From: CAYMZZ01 sp964395095
GTDB taxonomy: Bacteria; Bacteroidota; Bacteroidia; Chitinophagales; Chitinophagaceae
Assembly: GCA_964395095.1 (NCBI GenBank)
Contig: CAYMZZ010000012.1
Coordinates: forward strand, 62,001-126,000
Reading direction: 5' to 3'
Length of the DNA: 64,000 nucleotides
Shown here: one piece after another, positions 16,780 through 25,335 of the stretch
Layout of the letters: every line of letters begins with the position of its first letter
How positions within the stretch are numbered: position 1 is the stretch's first letter
Made by a program: the position numbers and the translations under genes
Notes under the pieces: generated by a model
The model's database searches: none
Told to the model about the DNA's origin: nothing
The model's input: only the letters and a program-made list of their open reading frames with translations

Positions 16780-18114
16780 CTAGATCTGTACGGCAGATGT
16801 GCTTTGGCGGCCCTGGATACGACCGCTTTTCATCAGCGTATCGTATTGACGCATCAGCAATTGTGTTTCAATTTGCTGCAGCGTATCCAGTACCACACCT
16901 ACCATGATCAGCAGAGAGGTTCCGCCAAAGAAGGTAGAGAAGCCCTGTGTTACGCCCAGGCGTTCCGCTATACCCGGCAGGATGCCCACGAAAGCGAGCA
17001 GGATGGCACCGGGGAAGGTGATCCGGTCCATCACCATACCGATATAATCGGCCGTGGGCTGACCCGGTTTTACACCCGGAATGAAACCATTATTCTGCTT
17101 CAGATTTTCCGCAATCTGCTTGGGATTAAAGATCAGGGCGGTGTACAGAAAGGTAAATCCAATGACGACCAGCGAATACACGGTCATATAAGCGATGTGC
17201 TTATGATCGGTAAACATCCGGCCGATTTCCGCATTGCCCCCCAGGGTAAACAAAGTGGGAAGGAACATGATAGCCTGCGCAAAGATGATGGGCATTACAC
17301 CGGCGCTGTTCACTTTCAGCGGCAGGAACTGGCGCGCACCCGTAAAGGAGCGGTTGCCAACTACCTGCTTGGCATAGTTAACCGGCACTTTGCGCACACC
17401 CTGGATCAACAGAATACAACCCAAAACGATCGCGACCAGGATGATCAGTTCCACGATAAAGATCAGGATATTGCCGTTGCGGGTCGATTTATCCGTCAAT
17501 TCCTGGATCAGCGATTGGGGCAGGCGCGCCAGGATACCGATCATGATGATCAGGGATGTACCATTGCCCAAACCTTTATCCGTAATCTTTTCGCCCATCC
17601 ACATTACAAACAGGGTGCCTGCAGTAAGGATAATGATGGTCGTGAAACGGAAATAGGGTTCAAAGCTGGCGATCATGGCCGGGCCATGTACCTGGTGCAG
17701 GTAGGATACATAGGCAAAAGCCTGCACAATGGTAACCGCTACAGTGAGGTAGCGGGTGTACTGATTGATTTTCTTACGGCCACTTTCTCCTTCCTTCTGC
17801 ATTTTCTGGAAACGGGGCACCAGCACCGTCATCAACTGCATAAAGATAGAAGCGGAGATATAGGGCATAATACCCAATGCAAAGATGGAAGCCATATTGA
17901 AGGCTCCACCGGCAAAGGTATTGATGAGGTCGAGGATACCGCTGCCTTCCACCTTATTGGCTTCCATCACCACGGGATTGATACCGGGTAATACAATGAA
18001 AGAACCAACCCGGTAAATAACGATCATCAGCAGGGTGAAAAGTATCTTACTCTTCAGTTCCTCGATACTCCAGATATTCTTGAGCGTTTGAATTAATTTC
18101 TTCACGGGGATCAA
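16780..18114 (-). CDS. secY: Preprotein translocase subunit SecY
   Basis: The channel subunit of the Sec translocase in the inner membrane. It has 444 residues with about ten transmembrane segments. Recognisable parts are GSFIVLPGINPVVM after the first helix, GIMPYISASIFMQLMTVLVPRFQKMQKEGESGRKKINQYTRYLT, LGNGTSLIIMIGILARLP and NGFIPGVKPGQPTADYI. It is the last gene of the ribosomal operon, 67 bases after rplO, and is followed by a terminator. Confidence 0.98.
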   Translation of the reverse strand: MIPVKKLIQTLKNIWSIEELKSKILFTLLMIVIYRVGSFIVLPGINPVVMEANKVEGSGILDLINTFAGGAFNMASIFALGIMPYISASIFMQLMTVLVPRFQKMQKEGESGRKKINQYTRYLTVAVTIVQAFAYVSYLHQVHGPAMIASFEPYFRFTTIIILTAGTLFVMWMGEKITDKGLGNGTSLIIMIGILARLPQSLIQELTDKSTRNGNILIFIVELIILVAIVLGCILLIQGVRKVPVNYAKQVVGNRSFTGARQFLPLKVNSAGVMPIIFAQAIMFLPTLFTLGGNAEIGRMFTDHKHIAYMTVYSLVVIGFTFLYTALIFNPKQIAENLKQNNGFIPGVKPGQPTADYIGMVMDRITFPGAILLAFVGILPGIAERLGVTQGFSTFFGGTSLLIMVGVVLDTLQQIETQLLMRQYDTLMKSGRIQGRQSTSAVQI

Positions 18115-18181
18115 TAAAGATTTAAGTACCCTTAAAACATAAAAGACGCATGTTGCATGCGTCCGTGCAATTTAGTGAAAT

Positions 18182-18631
18182 TTACTTTACCAGCTCCACT
18201 GATCCGCCAGCCGCTTCAATGGCCGCTTTCGCCTTTTCACTTACCGCATTTACCCGGAAGGAGAATTTGCCTTTCAGCTCTCCATTACCCAGGATCTTTA
18301 CGCGGTCGGTTTGACTGATCAGTCCGTTGCTGTAAAGATTTTCAAGCGAGAACTCGGTGATGGCGTATTTGTCTGCCAACTGCTCAATCTGTCCCAGGTT
18401 GAATACTTTGTATTCTACACGGTGAATATTGTTGAAACCACGCTTGGGGATACGGCGTTGGATGGGCATCTGTCCACCCTCATGCGCCATTTTGCGTTTA
18501 TAACCCGCGCGGCTTTGTCCACCTTTGGTACCTTTTGTGGAAGTACCACCATGTCCGGAACCATCACCGCGACCAATACGTTTTTCTTTGTGTGTTGCGC
18601 CTTTTGCAGGCTTGAGTTGATGAAGTTTCAT
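18182..18631 (-). CDS. rplO: 50S ribosomal protein L15
   Basis: Large-subunit protein of 149 residues. The start MKLHQLKPAKGATHKEKRIG and the Gly/Lys/Arg-rich GRGDGSGHGGTSTKGTKGGQSRAGYKRKMAHEGGQMP segment are typical. It sits in the spc part of the operon between rpmD and secY, with a repeat-filled gap of 174 bases before it. Confidence 0.98.
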   Translation of the reverse strand: MKLHQLKPAKGATHKEKRIGRGDGSGHGGTSTKGTKGGQSRAGYKRKMAHEGGQMPIQRRIPKRGFNNIHRVEYKVFNLGQIEQLADKYAITEFSLENLYSNGLISQTDRVKILGNGELKGKFSFRVNAVSEKAKAAIEAAGGSVELVK

Positions 18632-18670
18632 TTTTTGAATTTTGACTTACGGGGTTGTTTCCCCTCGCAT

Positions 18671-18805
18671 TTTAAAGTATTTAGTTTTAGGTTTTAAGTC
18701 TTTTGGTTTTGTTTATGAATTTGTAGTGTAGTTAAATTAATGACTGTAAATACAATAATCATCACTCTCTACTTACAACTTAAAACTTACAACTTAAAAC
18801 TCTCC
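18671..18805. repeat. Inverted heptad arrays between rpmD and rplO
   Basis: The right arm, 18771-18805, is exactly five heptads (ACTTACA, ACTTAAA, ACTTACA, ACTTAAA, ACTCTCC) ending directly at the rpmD stop codon. The left arm, about 18671-18714, is a degenerate inverse (TTAGTTT, TAGGTTT, TAAGTCT, TTTGGTT). In the mRNA the 3' side of rpmD can pair with the leader of rplO. Confidence 0.85.
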
Positions 18806-18985
18806 TCAGATTTCTTCCACCTTTACCAGATGTTCCACTTTCCTAACCATACCCAAAATCTGGGGTGTGGCTTCTACCTCGCGGCTGGAATTGGTCTTAT
18901 TCAGTCCCAGTGCCAGCAGGGTATTTTTCTGGCGCTCCGGGCGGTCGATGGGGCTTTTAACCAGGGTTATCTTAATTTTTTTCAT
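18806..18985 (-). CDS. rpmD: 50S ribosomal protein L30
   Basis: A 59-residue large-subunit protein, read by hand on the minus strand: it begins MKKIKITLVKSPIDRPERQK, continues with LLALGLNKTNSS and ends in MVRKVEHLVKVEEI. This is the normal length and the normal place between rpsE and rplO. The TGA stop is followed at once by a heptad array. Confidence 0.96.
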   Translation of the reverse strand: MKKIKITLVKSPIDRPERQKNTLLALGLNKTNSSREVEATPQILGMVRKVEHLVKVEEI

Positions 18986-18996
18986 GATAATTTTTT

Positions 18997-19515
18997 TTAG
19001 CCGTTAAACACTTTCTTCAATCCCAGGTTGCGGGTCTTGGCTACCTGCACCGGCTCGCGAAGCATGGCGAGGGCTTTGAATGTAGCTTTCACCACGTTGT
19101 GTGGGTTAGCGGAACCCAGCGATTTGGCCAATACGTCGGTAATACCGGCGCTTTCCAGCACGGCGCGCATGGAACCTCCGGCAATTACACCGGTACCATG
19201 TGCAGCGGGTTTGATCAGTACTTTGGCTGCACCTTCCTTGGCCCACTGATCGTGCGGGATGGTTCCTTTCATCACGGGTACTTTGATCAGGTTCTTCTTC
19301 GCGTCTTCAATACCCTTGGTAATGGCTTCCTGCACTTCCTTGGCTTTACCCAGTCCATGACCTACCACGCCATTTTCATTACCCACAACCACCAGGGCAG
19401 AAAAACTGAATGAGCGGCCACCTTTGGTAGTTTTTACTACCCTGTTGATCGCAACAACCTTGTCTTTCAGTTCCAGGTCGCCTGCTTTAACCCTGTTTAC
19501 GTTTAATTTAGACAT
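18997..19515 (-). CDS. rpsE: 30S ribosomal protein S5
   Basis: A small-subunit protein involved in translational accuracy, 172 residues. The N-terminal double-stranded-RNA-binding part has VAINRVVKTTKGGRSFSFSALVVVG, and the C-terminal part AHGTGVIAGGSMRAVLESAGI and SANPHNVVKATFKAL. It lies 11 bases ahead of rpmD. Confidence 0.98.
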   Translation of the reverse strand: MSKLNVNRVKAGDLELKDKVVAINRVVKTTKGGRSFSFSALVVVGNENGVVGHGLGKAKEVQEAITKGIEDAKKNLIKVPVMKGTIPHDQWAKEGAAKVLIKPAAHGTGVIAGGSMRAVLESAGITDVLAKSLGSANPHNVVKATFKALAMLREPVQVAKTRNLGLKKVFNG

Positions 19516-19602
19516 ACTGCTTTTTTGAAGTTGTGACGCGGGAGCGGACTCCTTTGCCAGTATTACTTATCAATTTTCATGGCAGCCTGGCTGCCGCGTG
19601 AA

Positions 19603-19962
19603 TTAAAATTTCAAACCACCTTCGCGGGCGCCATCGGCCACCGCCTTCACACGACCATGGTAGAGATATCCACCGCGATCGAATACCACTTCCTGGATAC
19701 CCAGGTCCACTGCTTTGCGGGCAATGGCAGCGCCTACCAGCTTGCTGATTTCCACTTTGGGAGCTTTCTGCGCGGCGATGTCTTTATCGCGCGAAGAAGC
19801 GGAAGCAAGGGTGAGGCCCTGTGTATCATCGATCAGTTGGGCATAGATATCCCTGTTGCTGCGGAATACAGAAAGGCGGGGCTTGGTGGTACCACCACTC
19901 AGTCTCCGGCGAATCCGGAAGCGGATATTCTGTCTGCGCTGCGTTTTAATTTTACCGTTCAT
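19603..19962 (-). CDS. rplR: 50S ribosomal protein L18
   Basis: A 5S-rRNA-binding protein of 119 residues: a basic N-terminus (TQRRQNIRFRIRRRLSGGTTKPRLSVFRS), then IYAQLIDDTQGLTLASASS and a C-terminal VVFDRGGYLYHGRVKAVADGAREGGLKF. ATG at 19962 gives the family's normal start; the frame is open 13 codons further up but that would be too long. Confidence 0.98.
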   Translation of the reverse strand: MNGKIKTQRRQNIRFRIRRRLSGGTTKPRLSVFRSNRDIYAQLIDDTQGLTLASASSRDKDIAAQKAPKVEISKLVGAAIARKAVDLGIQEVVFDRGGYLYHGRVKAVADGAREGGLKF

Positions 19963-20014
19963 CTTGATATTATTTGTCGCTCCTGATGCTGCCAGGAACA
20001 TTTTAAATTATTGA

Positions 20015-20569
20015 TTATTTACCTGCTGCCTTACCAGCTTTCTTACGAACCACTTCACCCACATAACGTACACCTTTTCCTTTGTAAGGCTCGGGTTTGC
20101 GCAGGCCGCGGATTTTAGCGGCTACCTGGCCGATCAGTTGCTTGTCGATACCTTCCAGCGTAATCATGGGGTTCTGTCCCTTTTCCTGGGCGGTGGCCAC
20201 TTTCAATTCCTTGGGAATCTCGAAAATGATATTGTGCGAATAACCCAATGCCAGGTCAAGCACATTACCCTGGTTGGTGGCTTTGAAACCCACACCAATC
20301 AGCTCCAGCTTGCGCTCGTACCCTTCCGTAACCCCTTTTACCAGGTTAGCGATCAGCGCGCGATACAGACCATGCATTGCACGGTGACGAATCTGGTCAG
20401 TGGGGCGACCAAATATTACCTGGCCATCCTTCACTTCCACATTAATATCGCGATCAATCGCCTGGCTCAGTTCGCCTTTCTTACCTTTTACGGTAACCAC
20501 ATTGTCTTTGCCCACCGTAATGGTTACACCTTCGGGGATCACAACGGGTTTCTTACCTATCCTTGACAT
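20015..20569 (-). CDS. rplF: 50S ribosomal protein L6
   Basis: A large-subunit protein near the factor-binding centre, 184 residues with the two-domain repeat typical of L6. It starts MSRIGKKPVVIPEGVTITV and ends with RKPEPYKGKGVRYVGEVVRKKAGKAAGK, matching the conserved C-terminal signature. Spc-operon order is kept. Confidence 0.98.
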   Translation of the reverse strand: MSRIGKKPVVIPEGVTITVGKDNVVTVKGKKGELSQAIDRDINVEVKDGQVIFGRPTDQIRHRAMHGLYRALIANLVKGVTEGYERKLELIGVGFKATNQGNVLDLALGYSHNIIFEIPKELKVATAQEKGQNPMITLEGIDKQLIGQVAAKIRGLRKPEPYKGKGVRYVGEVVRKKAGKAAGK

Positions 20570-20670
20570 AATTGTCTCTTTTAAGATTTATAGTTTGTTT
20601 ACACCAGTCAACCGGTCAGCCTAATAGGTTTCAGCTTAATGTATTGCTGGCCCAGGCAAAGCCTGTTTTC

Positions 20671-21069
20671 TTAATACACGTAGCAAAGTACTTCACCACC
20701 CACATTCTGCGCCTTGGCTTCCTTGTCGGTCATTACACCTTTGGAAGTGGAGAGAATGGCGATACCCAGTCCGCTTTTTACGCGACGGAAATCGGCGGGC
20801 TTGGCATACTGACGCAGACCGGGGCGACTGATGCGCTCCATGCTCTGAATGGCAGGCTGCTTGGTAGAGGGGTCATACTTCAGGGCGATCTTGATGATAC
20901 CCTGCTTGCTGTCATCCTCAAATTTGTATTTCAGGATATACCCCTGGTTATACAGAATTTCAGTCATCCGCTTTTTCAGGTTGGAGGCAGGAATGTCCAC
21001 CACCCGGTGACCGGCCATCTGCGCATTACGGATACGGGTCAGAAAATCTGCTATGGGATCTGTTACCAT
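20671..21069 (-). CDS. rpsH: 30S ribosomal protein S8
   Basis: Binds helix 21 of 16S rRNA; a known translational regulator of the spc operon in E. coli. It has 132 residues with the N-terminal TDPIADFLTRIRNAQMAGH and the C-terminal signature AILSTSKGVMTDKEAKAQNVGGEVLCYVY. A repeat-based inverted pair fills the gap to rpsN upstream. Confidence 0.98.
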   Translation of the reverse strand: MVTDPIADFLTRIRNAQMAGHRVVDIPASNLKKRMTEILYNQGYILKYKFEDDSKQGIIKIALKYDPSTKQPAIQSMERISRPGLRQYAKPADFRRVKSGLGIAILSTSKGVMTDKEAKAQNVGGEVLCYVY

Positions 21070-21099
21070 TTTATCTTGATTATCGAGTTATTTAATCTA

Positions 21100-21177
21100 G
21101 TGAGTAGTGAGTGGTGAGTAGTGAGTAGGGCATTTTTACTTACTACCTACTTTCTACTCCCTATTAACTACTTGCTT
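21100..21177. repeat. Inverted heptad arrays between rpsN and rpsH (GTGAGTA)
   Basis: The left arm has four heptads GTGAGTA, GTGAGTG, GTGAGTA, GTGAGTA (21100-21127). The right arm (21136-21177) has six heptads (TTACTTA, CTACCTA, CTTTCTA, CTCCCTA, TTAACTA, CTTGCTT), which broadly pair with it. It ends four bases from the rpsN stop codon. Confidence 0.85.
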
Positions 21178-21181
21178 ATTC

Positions 21182-21451
21182 TTACCAGCTTGCTTTCTTC
21201 AAACCAGGAATCTTACCATTCAGCGCCATGTCGCGCAGAGCCACACGGGAGATGCCGAAATAACGTACATATCCCTTGGGACGGCCTGTAAGCTGACAAC
21301 GGTTTTTCAACCTTACGGGGGATGAATTGCGGGGCAGTTCGTCCAGTGCTTTCCAATCGCCGGCTTTTTTCAGCTCTTCGCGCTTGGCAGCATACTGGTC
21401 TACCATCTTCTCCCTTTTCCTTTGTCTGGCTTTGACGGATGTTTTAGCCAT
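21182..21451 (-). CDS. rpsN: 30S ribosomal protein S14 (zinc-free type)
   Basis: Small-subunit protein of 89 residues. It is the long, zinc-independent form: there is no CxxC pair, and the length is well above the roughly 61 residues of the zinc form. The C-terminal signature RCQLTGRPKGYVRYFGISRVALRDMALNGKIPGLKKASW is intact. It follows rplE by 67 bases. Confidence 0.97.
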   Translation of the reverse strand: MAKTSVKARQRKREKMVDQYAAKREELKKAGDWKALDELPRNSSPVRLKNRCQLTGRPKGYVRYFGISRVALRDMALNGKIPGLKKASW

Positions 21452-21518
21452 AATTGAATTTAATTTTCGATTATAATTTTTTCACCGCGGGAATATCCCG
21501 ACGGATAAAGTTGAATGA

Positions 21519-22100
21519 TCAGTTATCCTGTGACACGGGTTTTACATTACGGAAGGGCATTCCCAGCTCTTTCAGCAACTCAAATGCTTCTTCATCGGTT
21601 TGAGCAGTGGTCACGAAGGTGATATCCAGGCCAGTGATTCTATTCACTTTGTCGATATCGATCTCCGGGAAGATGATCTGCTCGGTTACACCGAGGGTGT
21701 AGTTGCCACGACCATCAAAGGATTTTTCGTTCACTCCTTTAAAGTCGCGTACGCGGGGCAGCGCTACGGAGATGAGCCTGTCGAGGAACTCATACATCTT
21801 TTCGCCACGCAGGGTTACGCGGGCGCCGATGGGCATATTTTTACGCAATTTGAAGTTGGAGATATCCTTCTTCGAATTGGTAGCCACCGCCTTTTGTCCG
21901 GTGATGGTCGACAGTTCGTCCACCGCAATATCCACCAGTTTCTTATCGGCCACCGCGCCATTAACGCCGCGGTTGAGGCAAATTTTTTCCAGTTTCGGGG
22001 CCTGCATTACAGACTCGTAACCGAATTTTTTTACCAGTGCAGGAACCACTTCTTTCCTGTACTTATTAGCCAGCCTCGGGGAATATGTTTTCGTGCTCAT
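21519..22100 (-). CDS. rplE: 50S ribosomal protein L5
   Basis: Binds 5S rRNA in the central protuberance. It has 193 residues with the conserved RMPIGARVTLRG-like block (KNMPIGARVTLRGEKMYEFLDRLIS), FDGRGNYTLGVTEQIIFPEID and the C-terminal TAQTDEEAFELLKELGMPF. The start ATG overlaps the last base of the rplX stop, so the two genes are translationally coupled. Confidence 0.98.
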   Translation of the reverse strand: MSTKTYSPRLANKYRKEVVPALVKKFGYESVMQAPKLEKICLNRGVNGAVADKKLVDIAVDELSTITGQKAVATNSKKDISNFKLRKNMPIGARVTLRGEKMYEFLDRLISVALPRVRDFKGVNEKSFDGRGNYTLGVTEQIIFPEIDIDKVNRITGLDITFVTTAQTDEEAFELLKELGMPFRNVKPVSQDN

Positions 22101-22444
22101 TATTTCTTACCTCCCTGTGCATTTTTAGTTTTAAATACCAGCTCTGTTTTACCTTCTTTGCGAACGCGGGTTACGCGGGCGCCGGCTTTCTGAGCTGCAT
22201 CCCAAAGCATTACATTGCTGATATGGATGGGGGCTTCCTTTTTCACAATACCGCCCTTGGTATTCTGGGCAGAAGGCTTGCTGTGCTTGGTGATGATGTT
22301 CACACCTTCCACGATCACTTTCGCTTCCTCTACCAATACTTCTTTAACCGTGCGGGGCTTGGCGAGGTCCTTGTCGTCCCCGGCAATCACCACTACAGTA
22401 TCCCCTTTCCGGATATTGTACTTTGGTTTGAATCTTGTTTTCAT
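22100..22444 (-). CDS. rplX: 50S ribosomal protein L24
   Basis: An early-assembly large-subunit protein of 114 residues. It has a KOW motif near the start (YNIRKGDTVVVIAGDDKDLAKPRTVKEVL) and the later HSKPSAQNTKGGIVKKEAPIHISNVML stretch. It overlaps rplE by one base. Confidence 0.98.
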   Translation of the reverse strand: MKTRFKPKYNIRKGDTVVVIAGDDKDLAKPRTVKEVLVEEAKVIVEGVNIITKHSKPSAQNTKGGIVKKEAPIHISNVMLWDAAQKAGARVTRVRKEGKTELVFKTKNAQGGKK

Positions 22445-22555
22445 TTTGTCTGTTCTTTACTCCGTTTTTGCGGAATGTTTTTTATCGTGAAGCGTGAGGC
22501 ATGATGCATGAGCTTTAGCTGCCAGGTCAATGCTCCTTCCGCTCCTGTTTACAAT

Positions 22556-22924
22556 TTAAAGTACCTCAGGCGCCAGGGAAACGATCTTCATGTATCCCTT
22601 GTCGCGCAGCTCACGGGCTACAGGCCCGAAGATGCGGGTACCGCGGGGTTCATCGGCCTGGTTCAGGATCACCACGGCATTGTCGTCGAAGCGGATATAA
22701 GATCCGTCTTTGCGGCGCAGTTTATTGGTGGTACGCACAATTACGGCCTTTGCCACTGTACCTTTTTTAATGCCACCTGCAGGTAATGCGTCTTTCACGG
22801 TTACGACGATCTTGTCGCCGATGCCCGCATAACGCTGACCGCTGTTGCCTAATACACGGATACAAAGCACTTCTTTCGCGCCACTGTTATCCGCCACATT
22901 TAAACGGCTTTCTTGCTGAATCAT
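22556..22924 (-). CDS. rplN: 50S ribosomal protein L14
   Basis: A 122-residue large-subunit protein at the subunit interface. It starts MIQQESRLNVADNSGAKEVLCIRVLGN and contains IRFDDNAVVILNQADEPRGTRIFGPVARELR, the L14 signature. A start four codons upstream is possible, but the chosen one gives the universal N-terminus. Confidence 0.98.
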   Translation of the reverse strand: MIQQESRLNVADNSGAKEVLCIRVLGNSGQRYAGIGDKIVVTVKDALPAGGIKKGTVAKAVIVRTTNKLRRKDGSYIRFDDNAVVILNQADEPRGTRIFGPVARELRDKGYMKIVSLAPEVL

Positions 22925-23025
22925 TTTGCCTCCCAAATCCCCTCCATCCGGAAGGGTTTAGATTTATAATTGTTATTGTTCAAGTTTATCGGGTCCCGGT
23001 CCGCACTCGGCGGAAAGGGGGCATA

Positions 23026-23283
23026 TTACTTCACTTTCTCTACCACTTCCACCAGTCTCCAACGCTTGGTCTTGCTCAGCGGGCGGGTTTCCATGATCTT
23101 CACGGTATCGCCAATGCTGCACTCATTCTTTTCGTCATGCGCATGGAATCGGGTCGTCTTTTTCACGAACTTGCCATAGATCGGGTGCTTCACCCGGCGT
23201 TCTACTGCCACGGTGATGGTCTTGGTCATCTTGTTGCTGGTAACCACACCAATCCGGATCTTTCTTAAATTTCTTTCAGCCAT
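23026..23283 (-). CDS. rpsQ: 30S ribosomal protein S17
   Basis: A primary 16S rRNA-binding protein of 85 residues with an OB fold. Conserved parts are GVVTSNKMTKTITVAVERRVKHPIYGKFVKKTTRFHAHDE and SIGDTVKIMETRPLSKTKRWRLVEVVEK. It follows rpmC by seven bases. Confidence 0.98.
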   Translation of the reverse strand: MAERNLRKIRIGVVTSNKMTKTITVAVERRVKHPIYGKFVKKTTRFHAHDEKNECSIGDTVKIMETRPLSKTKRWRLVEVVEKVK

Positions 23284-23290
23284 CTTTTCG

Positions 23291-23500
23291 TTATTTAGTT
23301 GATTGCTTTAACTTCAGTTCAGTCTGCAAACGCGCGATTTCACGACGCAGTCCACGGATGCTCATAGGGTTTTCCAGCGGAGAAATGGCATGGGCAAATT
23401 CCAGCTTTTTCAGACGCTGCTTATCTTCTTCCAGGCGGGCTTTGATATCGCTCTCGCTCATGGTGCGTATGCTTTTTACGAAATCTGTATTCTTTGACAT
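23291..23500 (-). CDS. rpmC: 50S ribosomal protein L29
   Basis: A small helical protein at the exit tunnel, 69 residues: a two-helix hairpin with MSESDIKARLEEDKQRLKKLEFAHAISPLENPMSIRGLRREIARLQTEL. It lies between rplP (11 bases away) and rpsQ (7 bases away). Confidence 0.97.
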   Translation of the reverse strand: MSKNTDFVKSIRTMSESDIKARLEEDKQRLKKLEFAHAISPLENPMSIRGLRREIARLQTELKLKQSTK

Positions 23501-23511
23501 AGTTGTATTTT

Positions 23512-23934
23512 TTAGGCAGTTACCAGGTCCCTTCTCATGATAAACTTCGTCTTGATGGGAAGCTTACCGGCAGCGAGTGCCAGGGCAGCGCGGGCTACCT
23601 GCTCATTTACGCCATCAATTTCGAAGATGATGCGACCGGGTTGTACCACGGCGGCCCAGAACTCAAGGTTACCTTTACCTTTACCCATCCTCACTTCCAG
23701 TGGCTTACGGGTAATGGGCTTGTCGGGGAAAATGCGGATCCACACGTTACCTTCCCTTTTCATTTCACGGGTCAGGGCCTGACGAGCCGCTTCAATCTGG
23801 CGGTCGGTGATCCAGTGCGAATCAAGAGCCTTCAGGGCATAGCTTCCAAAGGAGATGGTTGTACCTCTCTTGGAATCGCCCTTCATGCGGCCTTTCTGCA
23901 TCTTCCTGTGCTTCGTTCTTTTCGGTTGTAACAT
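23512..23934 (-). CDS. rplP: 50S ribosomal protein L16
   Basis: Organises the A-site region of 23S rRNA. It has 140 residues with the start MLQPKRTKHRKMQKGRMKG, the core TDRQIEAARQALTREMKREGNVWIRIFPDKPITRKPLEVRMGKGKGNLEFWAAVVQPG and the C-terminal signature ALALAAGKLPIKTKFIMR. Confidence 0.98.
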   Translation of the reverse strand: MLQPKRTKHRKMQKGRMKGDSKRGTTISFGSYALKALDSHWITDRQIEAARQALTREMKREGNVWIRIFPDKPITRKPLEVRMGKGKGNLEFWAAVVQPGRIIFEIDGVNEQVARAALALAAGKLPIKTKFIMRRDLVTA

Positions 23935-24002
23935 CTTTATACAATTTGGGGATGTGATTCCTGCCTTGCTTAGCTACCCTCACATCGGCTAATTAGCGAA
24001 TA

Positions 24003-24779
24003 TTAGTTTCTTCTATCTCCACGGCCACGTCCGCCTCCACCTCCGCGGCGGTCATCGCGACGGTCTCCACGATCACGATCTCCTCCGCGCTCGCGGCGAT
24101 CGCTTACGTCGCTCTTACCTCCCACGAAATTGGGGTTCAGGTCGCGCTTGGCCAGTACTTCACCCTTACAAATCCACACTTTGATACCAATCTTTCCGTA
24201 CACGGTTTGCGCAAATACGTTGGCATAGTCAATATCCATCCGGAATGTGTGCAGGGGTACGCGACCTTGCTTGAACTCTTCGCTGCGGGCGATTTCAGCG
24301 CCACCCAGGCGACCGCTCAACTTGATCTTGATACCTTCAGCACCCATACGAAGGGCAGAGGCGATGGCCATTTTGGTGGCACGCTTGAAATTGATACGGT
24401 TTTCAATCTGCCGGGCAATGGTATCACCCACGATCATCGCGTCCAGCTCAGGGCGACGAATCTCGAGGATATTGATCTGCACATCATCCTTGCCAGTCAG
24501 CTTCTTCAGCTCTTCCTTGATGCGGTCCACTTCACCTCCACCTTTACCGATAATGATACCGGGTTTGGAAGTGTGGATCGTGATGATCAGCTTGCCCAGC
24601 GTGCGCTCGATCACGATTTTCGAAATGCCACCTTTATTGATACGGGCGTTCAGGTAAGTCCTGATCTTATTGTCCTCGATCAGTTTGGAAGCGAAGTCTT
24701 TCTTGCTACCATACCAGTTGGATTCCCATCCACGGATGATACCTAACCTGTTGCCGATCGGATTTGCTTTTTGACCCAT
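24003..24779 (-). CDS. rpsC: 30S ribosomal protein S3 with Arg/Gly/Asp-rich C-terminal tail
   Basis: An mRNA-entry-channel protein. Residues 1-220 are ordinary S3: MGQKANPIGNRLGIIRGWESNWYG, a KH domain with PGIIIGKGGGEVDRIKEELKKLT, and the C-terminal domain GRLGGAEIARSEEFKQGRVPLHTFRMDIDYA. The last 35 or so residues are an unusual low-complexity tail of Arg, Gly and Asp (RRERGGDRDRGDRRDDRRGG and on), bringing the length to 258 against about 210-235 in model bacteria. The tail resembles RGG-box RNA-binding segments. A repeat hairpin lies just upstream. Confidence 0.97.
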   Translation of the reverse strand: MGQKANPIGNRLGIIRGWESNWYGSKKDFASKLIEDNKIRTYLNARINKGGISKIVIERTLGKLIITIHTSKPGIIIGKGGGEVDRIKEELKKLTGKDDVQINILEIRRPELDAMIVGDTIARQIENRINFKRATKMAIASALRMGAEGIKIKLSGRLGGAEIARSEEFKQGRVPLHTFRMDIDYANVFAQTVYGKIGIKVWICKGEVLAKRDLNPNFVGGKSDVSDRRERGGDRDRGDRRDDRRGGGGGRGRGDRRN

Positions 24780-24785
24780 TTTTAC

Positions 24786-24907
24786 AATTTGAATATTTGA
24801 AAATGTGGAAATGTGAAAATTATCTCCACTATCAAAATCTGTTCTTAAATATTTGAGCTGTATAAACTGGAATCAAATTTTCACATTTCCACATTTACAC
24901 ATTTCTA
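24786..24907. repeat. Octad inverted repeat between rplV and rpsC
   Basis: 24801-24821 and 24876-24896 are perfect inverse copies over 21 bases (words AAATGTGG, AAATGTGA and their inverse); the arrays extend further on both sides with more degenerate octads. The arm on the rplV side starts shortly after the rplV stop, and the other arm ends seven bases before the rpsC start. Confidence 0.92.
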
Positions 24908-24914
24908 CTTTTTC

Positions 24915-25250
24915 TTACTTAGTGTCCACAATCACCGTTACGTGGTTGCTGCGCTTACGAACACGGTATCCACGGCCCTGGGGCGCGGGACGCATACGCT
25001 TCAGCGTGCGCGCACCATCCACAAAAATTGTTTTTACAAACAACTGGCTCTCATCGCCACCTTCGTTCTTTTGTTTCCAGTTGCTGATAGCGCTCAGCAC
25101 CAGTTTGCGAAGGGGTACGGCAGGATGCTTGGGATTATGCTCCAGCTCAGCCAGTACCTTATCTACACGCTGACCACGGATCAGATCAGCCAGCAAACGC
25201 ATTTTGCGGGGCGATGTGGGATAGTTTCTAAGTTTAGCTACTGCTTCCAT
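24915..25250 (-). CDS. rplV: 50S ribosomal protein L22
   Basis: Lines the peptide exit tunnel; 111 residues. Conserved parts are LRNYPTSPRKMRLLADLIRGQRVDKVLAEL and the C-terminal DGARTLKRMRPAPQGRGYRVRKRSNHVTVIV, the L22 signature with the extended beta-hairpin. Confidence 0.98.
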   Translation of the reverse strand: MEAVAKLRNYPTSPRKMRLLADLIRGQRVDKVLAELEHNPKHPAVPLRKLVLSAISNWKQKNEGGDESQLFVKTIFVDGARTLKRMRPAPQGRGYRVRKRSNHVTVIVDTK

Positions 25251-25335
25251 CTTTATTCATTTTTGGCTTCGGGTATCTGATTGAGGCCTTTTGCTTTTCG
25301 TTTCCTTCCGGCCGGCCCTGTTACCCTCTACCCGT

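Noticed and set aside
16516..17991. A 491-codon plus-strand frame opposite secY and the start of map
   Set aside because: It covers a full secY and part of map in antisense, and its translation is low-complexity, rich in His, Asp and Gln.
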